Assembly: GCA_964616405.1 (NCBI GenBank)
Contig: CAZTRE010000003.1
Span: 1-64,000 of the forward strand
Direction of reading: 5' to 3'
DNA: 64,000 bases
Source of the DNA: JAEDES01 sp964616405
Lineage (GTDB): Bacteria > Bacillota_I > Bacilli_A > RF39 > UBA660
The number at the start of each line of letters is the position of its first letter. Position 1 is the stretch's first letter. Shown here piece after piece: positions 51,272 through 59,086 of this stretch. Under the pieces are notes generated by a model, which ran no database searches, was not told where the DNA came from, and was given only the letters and a program-made list of their open reading frames with translations. Made by a program: the position numbers and the translations under genes.

Positions 51272-52024
51272 ATGAAAGCATTAATTACAGGAGCTTCATC
51301 AGGAATTGGTCTAGATATGGCTAGATATTTAGCCACAATGAAATATGAGCTAATATTAGTCGCTAGAGATAAGAAAAAATTAGAAATAATTCAGGAGTCT
51401 CTTCCAACTAAAGTTACAATTATTGTTGCTGATCTTTCTAATGAGCAAAAAGTAAAAGAGTTATATGTTTTACTAAAAAAAGAAAACATTGATATATTAA
51501 TCAACAATGCTGGATTTGGTGTATTTGGCGATTTCACAGAAACAGATTTAAGTAGAGAACTAGAAATGCTTGATACAAATATAAAAGCCCTACATATACT
51601 TACAAAATCATTCTTAAAGGATATGGAAAAAAATAATTTTGGTTACATTTTAAATGTTGCATCTTCTGCTGCGTTCCAACCAGGACCACTAATGGCTACT
51701 TACTATGCCACAAAATCATATGTTTATCAGTTAACAGAAGCTATTTATTATGAACAAAAGAAAAAAAGTTCTAATGTACATATTTCAGTACTATGTCCAG
51801 GCCCTGTAAATACTAACTTTAATAATGTCGCAGGCGTAAAATTTGGAGTAAAACCACTAAAAAGTAGTTATGTAGCTAAATATGCAATAGATTCAATGTT
51901 TAAAAATAAAATGTTAATTATACCAGGCTTCACTATGAAATGTGCAAAATTCTTTGGTAGATTCGTATCAGATAAATTCTTATTAAGAATGACTTATCGT
52001 ATTCAAAAAAAGAAAACAAAGTAA
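51272..52024 (+). CDS. Short-chain dehydrogenase/reductase (DltE/YqjQ-like)
   Basis: A 250-residue SDR. The cofactor motif TGASSGIG is at 6-13, NNAGFG follows near residue 86, and the catalytic YYATKSY carries Tyr and Lys. VARDKKKLE after the first beta-alpha unit (Arg at the position favouring NADP) and CPGPVNTNF are the classical SDR features. Substrate unknown; the hydrophobic C-terminal region (KCAKFFGRFVSDKFLLRM) is like DltE-type SDRs. It is between rplQ and the ECF-like ATPases. Confidence 0.88.
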   Translation: MKALITGASSGIGLDMARYLATMKYELILVARDKKKLEIIQESLPTKVTIIVADLSNEQKVKELYVLLKKENIDILINNAGFGVFGDFTETDLSRELEMLDTNIKALHILTKSFLKDMEKNNFGYILNVASSAAFQPGPLMATYYATKSYVYQLTEAIYYEQKKKSSNVHISVLCPGPVNTNFNNVAGVKFGVKPLKSSYVAKYAIDSMFKNKMLIIPGFTMKCAKFFGRFVSDKFLLRMTYRIQKKKTK

Positions 52025-52050
52025 TCTAAATAGGGGGGAAAATTAGGATT

Positions 52051-52845
52051 ATGAATAATAATTGTATCGAAATAAAAAATCTAAATTATCAAAATATTTT
52101 TAATAATTTTAGTATCTGCTTTAAAAATAATAAATTTATAACTATCACAGGTCCCAATAATTGTGGTAAGACCACACTATTAAGAATTATTGATAGAAAA
52201 CTAAGTACTAATAATACAATTGTAGTTTATGAAAAAAAATTAGAAGATTATAAAATAACGGAATTAAATACAATTATTAAAACAGTTATTCCTTTAGAGA
52301 TAACTTTTACCCAATCTAGGATTGAAGATGAATTATATTATCAACTATCTGTAGATCTTTTAACAGAAGAAAAGAAAAAAAGATTAAAACTAATTATCAA
52401 AAGATTTAAGTTAACAAAGTTATTAAACAAACAACATAAAGAGCTTACTATGGATGAAATAGTTAGAGTTCAGTTAGCCTTAGCGATAATTAACTCCCCA
52501 AAAATACTTTTATTAGATGATTTAAACAAGTATTTTAATAAAAATGATTTATTAGAGATAATTTCCACTTTAAAAACTATTAGCAAAGAAGATAAGCTAA
52601 CAATTATAATGGCCACTACAAATCTTGAGTGTTCTATTAATACAGATTACATTTATGTTATAAATAATAGTGAAGTTATTTTAGAGGGAGAGCCACTAAG
52701 CGTTTTAGAAAAAGATAATATTTTAAATAAAGTGGGTTTAGAATTACCATTTATGGTGGACTTATCCGTAAAGTTACGTGACTATGATCTAATCAAGCAA
52801 TTAGAACTTGATATGGAAAGGATGGCGGATATTTTATGGAACTAA
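52051..52845 (+). CDS. Degenerate ECF-type ABC ATPase (EcfA1 position)
   Basis: A 264-residue ABC ATPase in the position of ecfA1, normally the energising ATPase of energy-coupling-factor vitamin transporters. Walker A GPNNCGKT (34-41) is intact. The signature LSGGQ is replaced by LTMDE (132-136), the catalytic glutamate after Walker B is Asp (LLLDD, 153-157), and the switch histidine is lost (MATTN). ATP may bind but hydrolysis should be impaired. It overlaps the next gene by 10 bases. Identification as an EcfA descendant relies on synteny with rplQ and truA plus overall length. Confidence 0.7.
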   Translation: MNNNCIEIKNLNYQNIFNNFSICFKNNKFITITGPNNCGKTTLLRIIDRKLSTNNTIVVYEKKLEDYKITELNTIIKTVIPLEITFTQSRIEDELYYQLSVDLLTEEKKKRLKLIIKRFKLTKLLNKQHKELTMDEIVRVQLALAIINSPKILLLDDLNKYFNKNDLLEIISTLKTISKEDKLTIIMATTNLECSINTDYIYVINNSEVILEGEPLSVLEKDNILNKVGLELPFMVDLSVKLRDYDLIKQLELDMERMADILWN

Positions 52846-53621
52846 AGTTTATAAATTACGCTTACAAGGACAAAAAGCTTAATTTTAAAATTCATAAAGG
52901 GATAATCACAGGTATAACAGGTATCAAAACAAATGAAATAGTTGATTTAGTAGCCCTAAAATACCCAAATACTAACCAAGTATTAGTAGATAACGTAAAA
53001 ATTAATAAGGAAAATATTTTTGAATACAGGCGCCGTATTTCCATAATAGATAAAATTCTTTTAACCCCAGAACCAATTGTATTAGATTTAATGATCTCAC
53101 ATATAAAAACACATAATTTATCAATTAAAGATCCCATAAAAAAAATAAGGGATTCTTTGAAAATAGTAGACCTTCCAGAAAATATTTTATCAAAAGAAAT
53201 ATATCTTCTTTCTGCATCTGAGAAAAAACTTCTTCAACTGGCTATCGCACTTTTATCCAATCCTAGTTTATTAATTTTAGAGGAGCCATTTAAGGATTTA
53301 GATAAACATAATGAAAAGAAAGCAATAATGCTTCTTCAAAGATTAAAAGATCAATTTCACAAGACAATTGTTATTGCATCAGCAGATAGTAATATTTTGT
53401 ATAAATATACAACAGAAATGATTTTTATGAAAAATGATGCAGTTTTTCTAACTGGACCCACTAACGAAGTATATCTAAGAGTCGATCTCTTAAAAAGAAA
53501 TAAATTTGATATTCCCGATATTGTGGAATTTACCTATCTTGCCAAAAAGAAAAAGAGTGTCAGAATAGATTACCATAAAGATGTTAGGGATATTATAAAA
53601 GATATTTATAAGCATATTTAA
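52836..53621 (+). CDS. Degenerate ECF-type ABC ATPase without Walker A (EcfA2 position)
   Basis: A 261-residue ABC-type fold. The Walker A position reads GITGIKTNE (26-34) where GxTGSGKST is expected, so nucleotide binding by the P-loop is lost. The signature is LSASEKK (125-131), Walker B is LLILEEP with the glutamate kept, and the switch region ASAD lacks histidine. It would complement the previous ATPase as a heterodimer half. The ecfT membrane gene normally next is missing; truA follows after 15 bases. The frame is intact, arguing for a retained, non-transport role or slow decay. Confidence 0.7.
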   Translation: MELKFINYAYKDKKLNFKIHKGIITGITGIKTNEIVDLVALKYPNTNQVLVDNVKINKENIFEYRRRISIIDKILLTPEPIVLDLMISHIKTHNLSIKDPIKKIRDSLKIVDLPENILSKEIYLLSASEKKLLQLAIALLSNPSLLILEEPFKDLDKHNEKKAIMLLQRLKDQFHKTIVIASADSNILYKYTTEMIFMKNDAVFLTGPTNEVYLRVDLLKRNKFDIPDIVEFTYLAKKKKSVRIDYHKDVRDIIKDIYKHI

Positions 53622-53636
53622 AAGGGGAGATGTATA

Positions 53637-54398
53637 ATGCGATTTTTAATCAAATTTTCTTACGATGGCTCAGCTTATAATGGTTATCAATATCAACCGG
53701 GTTTAGATACCATCCAAAAACGTTTAGAAACGGCTTTAAGAATAATTAACAACAACAAAAAAACTTCAATTACATCAACTGGTCGTACAGATAAAGGTGT
53801 TCATGCTTTATGTCAATATGCCCACGCTGATTTAGATGTAGACATAACTGAATATAAACTAAAAAGGGCGATGAATAGTAATCTTCCTGATGATATTCAT
53901 ATCATTGAAACCCATATTGTACCGGATGACTTTCATGCAAGGTATAATGTTGCCTCTAAAGAATACAAATATTATATAAACTTAGGTGAATATAACCCAA
54001 TAGAAAGAAATTATGTTTTTCAATATAATTACACTTTAAATACAAAAGCTATGCAGAAAGCTATTAAAGTTTTTGAGGATACTCATGACTTCAGAGCTTT
54101 TGTAACAGAAAATAAAGAAAAAGAAAACTGTGTTCGAACCATAACTGAAGCTACAGTAGAACAACAAAATGATAAACTAATTATAACCTTCAAAGGAGAT
54201 GGATTTCTTCGCTATCAAGTCAGAAATATGGTCGGTATATTAATTAAGGTAGGAGAAAATAAAATATTCACAGAAGATGTGGAAAAAATTCTCGAAAGTA
54301 GGGATCGAACTACCTCAGGAAAAACCGCTCCAGCAGAAGGACTTTATCTTACAAATGTAACTTATAAAGATATGGAGATATTGATAAATAAGAAATAA
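53637..54398 (+). CDS. truA: tRNA pseudouridine(38-40) synthase
   Basis: A 253-residue enzyme modifying the anticodon stem of many tRNAs. The catalytic aspartate is D52 in STGRTDKGVHALCQ. KFSYDGSAYNGYQYQP and the C-terminal FLRYQVRNMVGILIKVG and TAPAEGLYLTNV are diagnostic. It follows the ECF-like pair, which marks the ancestral Bacilli order rplQ-ecfA1-ecfA2-ecfT-truA minus ecfT. Confidence 0.97.
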   Translation: MRFLIKFSYDGSAYNGYQYQPGLDTIQKRLETALRIINNNKKTSITSTGRTDKGVHALCQYAHADLDVDITEYKLKRAMNSNLPDDIHIIETHIVPDDFHARYNVASKEYKYYINLGEYNPIERNYVFQYNYTLNTKAMQKAIKVFEDTHDFRAFVTENKEKENCVRTITEATVEQQNDKLIITFKGDGFLRYQVRNMVGILIKVGENKIFTEDVEKILESRDRTTSGKTAPAEGLYLTNVTYKDMEILINKK

Positions 54399-54437
54399 TA
54401 ATATATAATAACTAAAAAACGCATATAGGAGGGTAAA

Positions 54438-54791
54438 ATGACATTATTAGACACACTTATAGAAAACAGTCTAGAATTTGCATCTATATCAGCTAGTGCA
54501 TATACGACAATTCAAACTGTTGACGATGATGATCTTGCATCAACAACAGTAGGTTTAGCTACAACTACTATTCTTAACAGTATTGAGGTTCCAGAAGCTA
54601 AAACAGTTCAAACAACTAACGAAATGAGTGCATATATTGAAACTATGTCCATTGAAGAAATAGATCAAGGACTAAAATACTTAGATGAAAAAGGGCTTGA
54701 ATTTTTAACTATAGAAACTTCATCCGATGAAAGCATAAATACTGAATGTAATGATACGAAAGTACTAATCAAAACTCCAAAGCAACCATAA
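54438..54791 (+). CDS. Unknown small acidic Thr-rich protein (module gene A)
   Basis: A 117-residue acidic protein of no recognised family. It has no charged signal peptide and only weakly hydrophobic Thr/Ala/Ser stretches (ASTTVGLATTTILNSI). The part SAYIETMSIEEIDQGLKYLDEKG aligns loosely with EMAIIEVASEEDLRLGVAELDK of the gene at 55762, suggesting distant paralogues flanking a membrane protein. It has AGGAGGG before its ATG and a terminator-like hairpin after it. No cysteine pair or catalytic motif is visible. Confidence 0.55.
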   Translation: MTLLDTLIENSLEFASISASAYTTIQTVDDDDLASTTVGLATTTILNSIEVPEAKTVQTTNEMSAYIETMSIEEIDQGLKYLDEKGLEFLTIETSSDESINTECNDTKVLIKTPKQP

Positions 54792-54804
54792 ATGTTGCTT
54801 TTTT
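54779..54804 (+). terminator. Terminator after module gene A
   Basis: AAGCAAC (54780-54786) pairs with GTTGCTT (54794-54800) around a 7-base loop, followed by TTTT. The stem overlaps the stop codon region of gene A. Confidence 0.65.
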
Positions 54805-54814
54805 AGCTAATTTA

Positions 54815-54845
54815 TGTTATAATAAGTGCCATTCAAAGAGAATGG
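54815..54845 (+). promoter_or_regulatory. Extended -10 promoter and 5' hairpin for module gene B
   Basis: TGTTATAAT (54815-54823) is an extended -10 with no good -35. Downstream CCATTC (54829-54834) pairs with GAATGG (54840-54845) just before the AGGGGG ribosome-binding site, so the hairpin may influence translation. Confidence 0.5.
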
Positions 54846-54859
54846 AGGGGGAAAAATTT

Positions 54860-55759
54860 ATGGAATCAAGAGAAGAGCTAAAGAAGAAAATAGCTCGATG
54901 TGATAAACTAGGTGCGAAAAAGTTTCAACCATATGTTTTAAAGCTTGAAGAGTTTAAGTTCAAAGTTCTAAAAGATATTTTTCCATCTCTACCAAAACGA
55001 TACGAAAAGTTTTGCCGTAAGAAACGTGACAAGGCTTTAAAAAAAGCTAAGACTCAAGCAGAAAAAGATAAAATATTAGCTATTTATCGTCGGTTAATTA
55101 TCGATTGGCGAAAAGAGTTAAAAAGAGAACAGAATAGAAATTATCATATGGATGAAAACAAACCAACAGAGTTTATTAATTATCTAAATTGGAATAAAAA
55201 AGTTCATCAAAAGGGACTAATAAAAGATGGATTGCTTTTTTCAGCTACAGTTTTAGGTTTAGCCTTAGGTTTAACGCCAATAGTTTTGGTACCAGCCTTA
55301 GTTTATGAATTAATTTCAGCTTTTATAAATTTTCAATGTATTAATATTCAAAATAGTCATATATATAGATATAAATTAATAGAAGAAAACCTTAAAAAAA
55401 GAGAAATCCGTAAAGGTAAAAAATTAGTAGAAAATTATGGAGAAGCAGCTAACGTTTATTCCAGAAGTATTGCTAATAATAAGGAATTACCAAGCATTCA
55501 AGATATGATAAATAATGTTACAACACCAGAAGAAGCTAGACAATTAAGACAGATGCTTTTAGAAAAAATAGAAAAAAATAATAAAGAACATCCAGAACAA
55601 GCAGTAAATTGTCCGGTGACAACATCGCCTCAAGTACCAGAAACACAAACAATAAGCGACCAAAATGAACTAAAAGCAAATTTAGAAATAGAAAAAATGG
55701 TCAACGAAGGCTCTACCACAGTTGAACCGGTCATTCAAAAACATAAAGGAGGAAAATAA
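54860..55759 (+). CDS. Unknown membrane-hairpin protein with charged N-terminus (module gene B)
   Basis: A 299-residue protein. The N-terminal 115 residues are strongly basic and helical (KKRDKALKKAKTQAEKDK), probably coiled coil. A hydrophobic region at about 124-158 (GLLFSATVLGLALGLTPIVLVPALVYELISAF) is long enough for a membrane hairpin. The C-terminal tail is polar with Pro-rich VPETQTISDQ and ends KHKGGK. ATG 54860 is preferred over 54842, because the latter sits on the GGAGGGGG ribosome-binding site. Function unknown; the neighbours are the two small acidic proteins. Confidence 0.55.
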   Translation: MESREELKKKIARCDKLGAKKFQPYVLKLEEFKFKVLKDIFPSLPKRYEKFCRKKRDKALKKAKTQAEKDKILAIYRRLIIDWRKELKREQNRNYHMDENKPTEFINYLNWNKKVHQKGLIKDGLLFSATVLGLALGLTPIVLVPALVYELISAFINFQCINIQNSHIYRYKLIEENLKKREIRKGKKLVENYGEAANVYSRSIANNKELPSIQDMINNVTTPEEARQLRQMLLEKIEKNNKEHPEQAVNCPVTTSPQVPETQTISDQNELKANLEIEKMVNEGSTTVEPVIQKHKGGK

Positions 55760-55761
55760 TT

Positions 55762-56139
55762 ATGGGATTTTTACATTCAACAACAACATTAGTTGAAACA
55801 GCAATGCTAACAACACCAACAAGTACCACATTCTCTGGAATAGGTGTTAACGAAGATGGAACTGCTTATGTGAATAATAAAGCCAGAGTAGGAACAGGAA
55901 TAGTTGCATCGTCTGCTATAACAACACTTCCAACAATTCAAGATTGGGATCACCAAAGGGTAATTAATAATGTTCAAAGTGAAATGGCAATTATTGAAGT
56001 TGCCTCAGAAGAAGACTTAAGATTGGGAGTGGCAGAATTAGACAAAATGCTAGATGCTGCTTCATTATTAGATGAGAGAGGTACAGATACCATAAGTGAA
56101 TCCGGCTATGCTAAAAAGCCTTATACAAAACAATTATAA
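55762..56139 (+). CDS. Unknown small acidic Thr/Ser-rich protein (module gene C)
   Basis: A 125-residue protein starting 2 bases after the membrane-hairpin gene, with the ribosome-binding site AGGAGG inside its end. The N-terminus is Thr/Ser-rich (TTTLVETAMLTTPTSTTF). The second half (EMAIIEVASEEDLRLGVAELDKML) shares pattern with gene A at 54438. Co-translation with gene B suggests a complex. No known family was recognised and there is no signal peptide of the usual type. Confidence 0.55.
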   Translation: MGFLHSTTTLVETAMLTTPTSTTFSGIGVNEDGTAYVNNKARVGTGIVASSAITTLPTIQDWDHQRVINNVQSEMAIIEVASEEDLRLGVAELDKMLDAASLLDERGTDTISESGYAKKPYTKQL

Positions 56140-56160
56140 GCAATAATACTAAAAAAGGTA

Positions 56161-56189
56161 TTGCATTTTAGAACATTTTTTAGTATAAT
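56161..56189 (+). promoter_or_regulatory. Promoter of rplM-rpsI
   Basis: TTGCAT (56161-56166), 17 bases, TATAAT (56184-56189). An imperfect GCAATA...GTATTGC hairpin over 56140-56166 may end the preceding module transcript. Confidence 0.75.
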
Positions 56190-56195
56190 CATAAT

Positions 56196-56262
56196 CGGTA
56201 CATTCAAATATCCCCACATAAATTAGACCGTGGGAAAGTCTGATTTAAGTAAAAGGAGAAAA
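56196..56262 (+). promoter_or_regulatory. L13-type ribosomal leader RNA
   Basis: The leader between promoter and rplM has CCCAC (56213-56217) pairing with GTGGG (56230-56234), and AGAC (56225-56228) pairing with GTCT (56238-56241), a compact structure like the L13 leader (Rfam L13_leader) found before rplM in Bacilli, where L13 is thought to repress its own operon. Position and pairing support it; no alignment was run. Confidence 0.6.
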
Positions 56263-56265
56263 AAT

Positions 56266-56697
56266 ATGACAAGTTATATGCAAAAAAAAGAAACTGTAGA
56301 ACGTAAATGGTATGTAATAGATGCTGAAGGAAAATCTTTAGGTCGTGTTGCTAGTTTAGCAGCTACATACTTACGCGGAAAACACAAACCAACTTATACT
56401 CCACACATTGATTGTGGAGACAATATCGTTATTATTAATGCGGAGAAAGTTAATCTAACTGGAAACAAATTAGAAAACAAAATGTACTATAATCACTCAA
56501 TGTATCAAGGTGGATTAAGAGAAAGAACTGCTAAAGTAATGAGAGAAGAATATCCTGTTGAAATGATGGAGAGAGCTGTTAAAGGTATGCTTCCACATAA
56601 TAGACTAGGAAGACAAATGGCTAAAAAGTTATTTGTATATGCTGGAAATGAACACAAACAACAAGCACAAAAACCAGAAGTGCTTGAAGTAAAGTAG
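56266..56697 (+). CDS. rplM: 50S ribosomal protein L13
   Basis: A 143-residue early assembly protein. KWYVIDAEGKSLGRVAS, GDNIVIINAEKVNLTGNK and VKGMLPHNRLGRQMAKKLFVYAG are diagnostic. ATG 56266 is preferred over 56230 because AAAAGGAGAAAAAAT precedes it and the upstream part lies in the leader. rpsI follows after 13 bases. Confidence 0.97.
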   Translation: MTSYMQKKETVERKWYVIDAEGKSLGRVASLAATYLRGKHKPTYTPHIDCGDNIVIINAEKVNLTGNKLENKMYYNHSMYQGGLRERTAKVMREEYPVEMMERAVKGMLPHNRLGRQMAKKLFVYAGNEHKQQAQKPEVLEVK

Positions 56698-56710
56698 GAG
56701 GGTTTAAGTT

Positions 56711-57136
56711 ATGGCAAAAGAAAAGAAAAATGTTTATACTGGAACTGGACATAGAAAAACTAGTGTAGCTCGTGTTACATTAACTCCAGGAAAAGGAAAG
56801 ATTACTGTTAATGGTCAAGATGTTCATGATTATTTACCTTTCGAAGTACTAGTAATGGATTTATGTCAACCACTTGATATTACAAATACCAGAGAAATGT
56901 TTGATGTAGATGCAAAAGTAAAAGGTGGAGGATTCTCAGGTCAAACTGGTGCTATCCGTCACGCTATTACAAGAGCATTATTAGATTATGATAAGACAAC
57001 TCCAGCTGATTCTGAAAATAGTTTCAGAAAAACATTAAAAGTTGCTGGATTCATTACAAGAGATTCTCGTAAGAAAGAACGTAAAAAACCAGGTCTTAAA
57101 AAAGCACGTCGTGCACCACAATTCTCAAAACGTTAA
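56711..57136 (+). CDS. rpsI: 30S ribosomal protein S9
   Basis: A 141-residue protein whose C-terminal tail touches P-site tRNA. TGTGHRKTSVARVTLTPGKG and the tail RDSRKKERKKPGLKKARRAPQFSKR are diagnostic, ending with the conserved FSKR. Somewhat longer than usual at the N-terminus. It is followed by a terminator. Confidence 0.97.
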   Translation: MAKEKKNVYTGTGHRKTSVARVTLTPGKGKITVNGQDVHDYLPFEVLVMDLCQPLDITNTREMFDVDAKVKGGGFSGQTGAIRHAITRALLDYDKTTPADSENSFRKTLKVAGFITRDSRKKERKKPGLKKARRAPQFSKR

Positions 57137-57159
57137 TCTACAAAAGTTTCAATATTTCA

Positions 57160-57185
57160 AAAGCTCGTTTTTACGGGCTTTTTTG
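57160..57185 (+). terminator. Terminator of rplM-rpsI
   Basis: AAGCTCG (57161-57167) pairs with CGGGCTT (57174-57180, one wobble pair) around a 6-base loop, then TTTTTG. Confidence 0.75.
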
Positions 57186-57327
57186 CTTATCAGAAATATA
57201 ATAATTAGCTAACTTTTAAGCCGTAGGCTACAAAGTATTGTAAAATCTCTTTATGTATTTTAAACTAGCAGAACCGGCTTAGTGTTTTGCGATATAATTT
57301 AAACAGATAGGATGGTATTAATTTGAA

Positions 57328-57456
57328 ATGAAAAACACAATTAAAAGACTAAAAATATATATGCCTAAACTAGACGATTATTGGTATGAACGGAAGTTAC
57401 AAAGTGATTCAGATACAATGAGCTATAATGTTAGATGGAATGTAAAAAATTACTAA
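57328..57456 (+). pseudogene. Truncated GNAT acetyltransferase N-terminal remnant
   Basis: A 42-codon frame. IYMPKLDDYWYERKLQ-S-DSDTMSYN resembles the N-terminus of a GNAT group (pattern MxxYxPKxxDLWFRxxLxxDxETMSYN, from memory), but the protein stops after 42 residues and no acetyl-CoA site follows. A weak AGGATGG ribosome-binding site lies upstream. It is most likely a remnant of a lost gene. Confidence 0.4.
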
Positions 57457-57747
57457 AATATTACTAAGATTGTATGAGATATATTTCATAAACTACAAAT
57501 CTCCATGCAACAATATAAATAAAAGAAAGTTAATTTAAATAGCGGTAATATACAAGTTACGATATTACAAGGTCTGTATTTATGGGCTTTTTGTTATTCT
57601 GAATTTAGTAAAAAAATTTTTTGAGACCGCAGAATGCAAAAAACTTTATAAACCATTCCATTTGCTTTTTAATAAGTTATACATAAAATGAACTTTGTAA
57701 ATTATTAAATGTGTGTTATAATACAAAACTATAAGTAGGGGATAAAT
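57457..57747 (+). other. AT-rich intergenic stretch; promoter of the 57748 gene
   Basis: No coding frame with support. ACAAGGTCTGTATTTATGGG (57566-57585) followed by CTTTTTG looks like a decayed copy of the rpsI terminator. Near the right end, TTGTAA (57695-57700), 16 bases, TATAAT (57717-57722) is a probable promoter for the gene starting at 57748. Confidence 0.45.
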
Positions 57748-58356
57748 ATGGAAAAATATCAATATGGAGTAGATTATTCGGCATATGATATGGAATTAAT
57801 AGAAAAAATGTTTAACATAAGAATATGTGGAGTTCCATTAAGTTTTTATTTACTTGATTTAAGAAAGACGGACACTTACTGTCATTTGAATTCTGATGTG
57901 TTGGCATATTTTATGGAAGGGTCAAACAGGGTTGAAGGAGAGATACCAACTATTCCTGGTGATGATAAGGGCCATTCTTGGGTAGAAAAAGATGATATTG
58001 TTTTTGATACCACTCAAGGATTGATATGGGATAAAGAATCATATTATGAATGCTATGCTCCACATAATTGTATTGTTTTATCTAGAGAAGGTTCAAAAGA
58101 ACGAATAAAAGAATACTTGCAATATCAGGATAATTGTCCTGAAATGTATGTTGCTACAATTCGTGATATCGAAGAAGAAATCCCTAATATGATGTATGGT
58201 AAAATACTACGCTCTCATATTGATAGATTTATAGCTGAGAAAAAATTAGATAGTCTTGAATTAGATTCTGAATTGATTGGGAAATTTATAGTTGATTTAA
58301 AATCAGTATATCAACACACACAAGAATTTAAAGATGGTGGCACTAAGGAGAGTTAA
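57748..58356 (+). CDS. Unknown protein with Cys-His-Asp pattern (transglutaminase-like suspected)
   Basis: A 202-residue soluble protein. C45 (TYCHLNSDVLAYF) at the start of a helix, H76 (DKGHSWVEKDD) and D87 (IVFDTTQGLIW) follow the order and spacing of transglutaminase/NAT-like folds, where His and Asp sit on adjacent strands. The H-x-W-V-E and V-F-D-T-T-Q turns support that. It is not obviously homologous to the 9953 protein beyond the same triad order. Ribosome-binding site TAGGGGA. A promoter TTGTAA-16-TATAAT lies just upstream. Function unknown. Confidence 0.5.
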   Translation: MEKYQYGVDYSAYDMELIEKMFNIRICGVPLSFYLLDLRKTDTYCHLNSDVLAYFMEGSNRVEGEIPTIPGDDKGHSWVEKDDIVFDTTQGLIWDKESYYECYAPHNCIVLSREGSKERIKEYLQYQDNCPEMYVATIRDIEEEIPNMMYGKILRSHIDRFIAEKKLDSLELDSELIGKFIVDLKSVYQHTQEFKDGGTKES

Positions 58357-58458
58357 TCGTAAATGCTCAATAAATAATTAAAATAATCAAGAAATCATAA
58401 AGGCATTTGTAATTAATTTAAGTAATCTACTATTGGTTGTAAAAACTAATAGAATTAA

Positions 58459-59007
58459 ATATTTTTAAATTTTTCCATTGCTAGCGCCATTCTTTTAACA
58501 GCCAAAAAGGCAAACGATATAGATCTACTTAATGAAAGACTAAGAAAGTTGATTGATAATTTAAATAATGGTAGTATTAACAAATATTATTACTCAATAG
58601 AAGATTGTGATGACTTAATTCAGACGTTAATACAATCAAAAGAATTTTACCAAAAATACTATATAGACTATTATAAAAAAGAAATAGAATCCGCATCTAT
58701 AAATGAGGTTCGCTTACCATTTCTACCCTTTGATATGTTTATCAGTGATTTAACAACATCTATAAATAATGATTCATATTTTGGAATAATAATAGATAAA
58801 CAAAAAGATATAGCGCTTTCTTCAACTAAAGTAATAAATAGTTTAGTAGGAAGTCGAATAAACAAAGATATTTCTATGAAGATTGCCGTTGAACCTAAAA
58901 AATGGGATTCATATATATCTGTTAATGGACAATTAATAGAATATGTGCATGATTATGATATAGTTGAATTAGATGATTCGCAATCTCAATATTCGAAAAA
59001 AATTTAA
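58459..59007 (+). CDS. Unknown ORF without a clear start codon
   Basis: The frame is open from a stop at 58456 and codes LLTAKKANDIDLLNERLRKL and onward for about 180 residues, but the first usable start is TTG 58549 without a good ribosome-binding site, and upstream codons also look coding. The 5' end is therefore missing or mutated. The C-terminal half (WDSYISVNGQLIEYVHDYD) is not a family I recognise. It overlaps the following GNAT region only in a different frame. It may be a remnant. Confidence 0.35.
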   Translation: MFLNFSIASAILLTAKKANDIDLLNERLRKLIDNLNNGSINKYYYSIEDCDDLIQTLIQSKEFYQKYYIDYYKKEIESASINEVRLPFLPFDMFISDLTTSINNDSYFGIIIDKQKDIALSSTKVINSLVGSRINKDISMKIAVEPKKWDSYISVNGQLIEYVHDYDIVELDDSQSQYSKKI

Positions 59008-59029
59008 AAGTCTTTTAATGAGAACCATT

Positions 59030-59050
59030 ATACAAATTAAAAGTTTGTAT
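59030..59050 (+). repeat. Inverted repeat before the GNAT gene
   Basis: ATACAAA (59030-59036) and TTTGTAT (59044-59050) form a perfect 7-bp inverted repeat with a 7-base spacer, 36 bases before the likely start of the acetyltransferase. It could be an operator or hairpin. It shares TACAAATTA with the left-end repeat motif but is not a convincing copy. Confidence 0.4.
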
Positions 59051-59086
59051 GATATTATGAATATGGATGTGATAGAAGTGAAGAAG

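Noticed and set aside
54842..54860. ATG at 54842 as start of module gene B
   Set aside because: It overlaps the GGAGGGGG ribosome-binding site; ATG 54860 is correctly spaced from it.
57562..57596. A second terminator like the one after rpsI
   Set aside because: The stem has mismatches and pairs poorly; it looks like a decayed copy at most.
59029..59052. Possible fourth copy of the left-end repeat motif before the GNAT gene
   Set aside because: Only TACAAATTA is shared; the rest differs, it does not follow a stop codon directly, and it forms its own 7-bp inverted repeat. It was kept as a separate feature.
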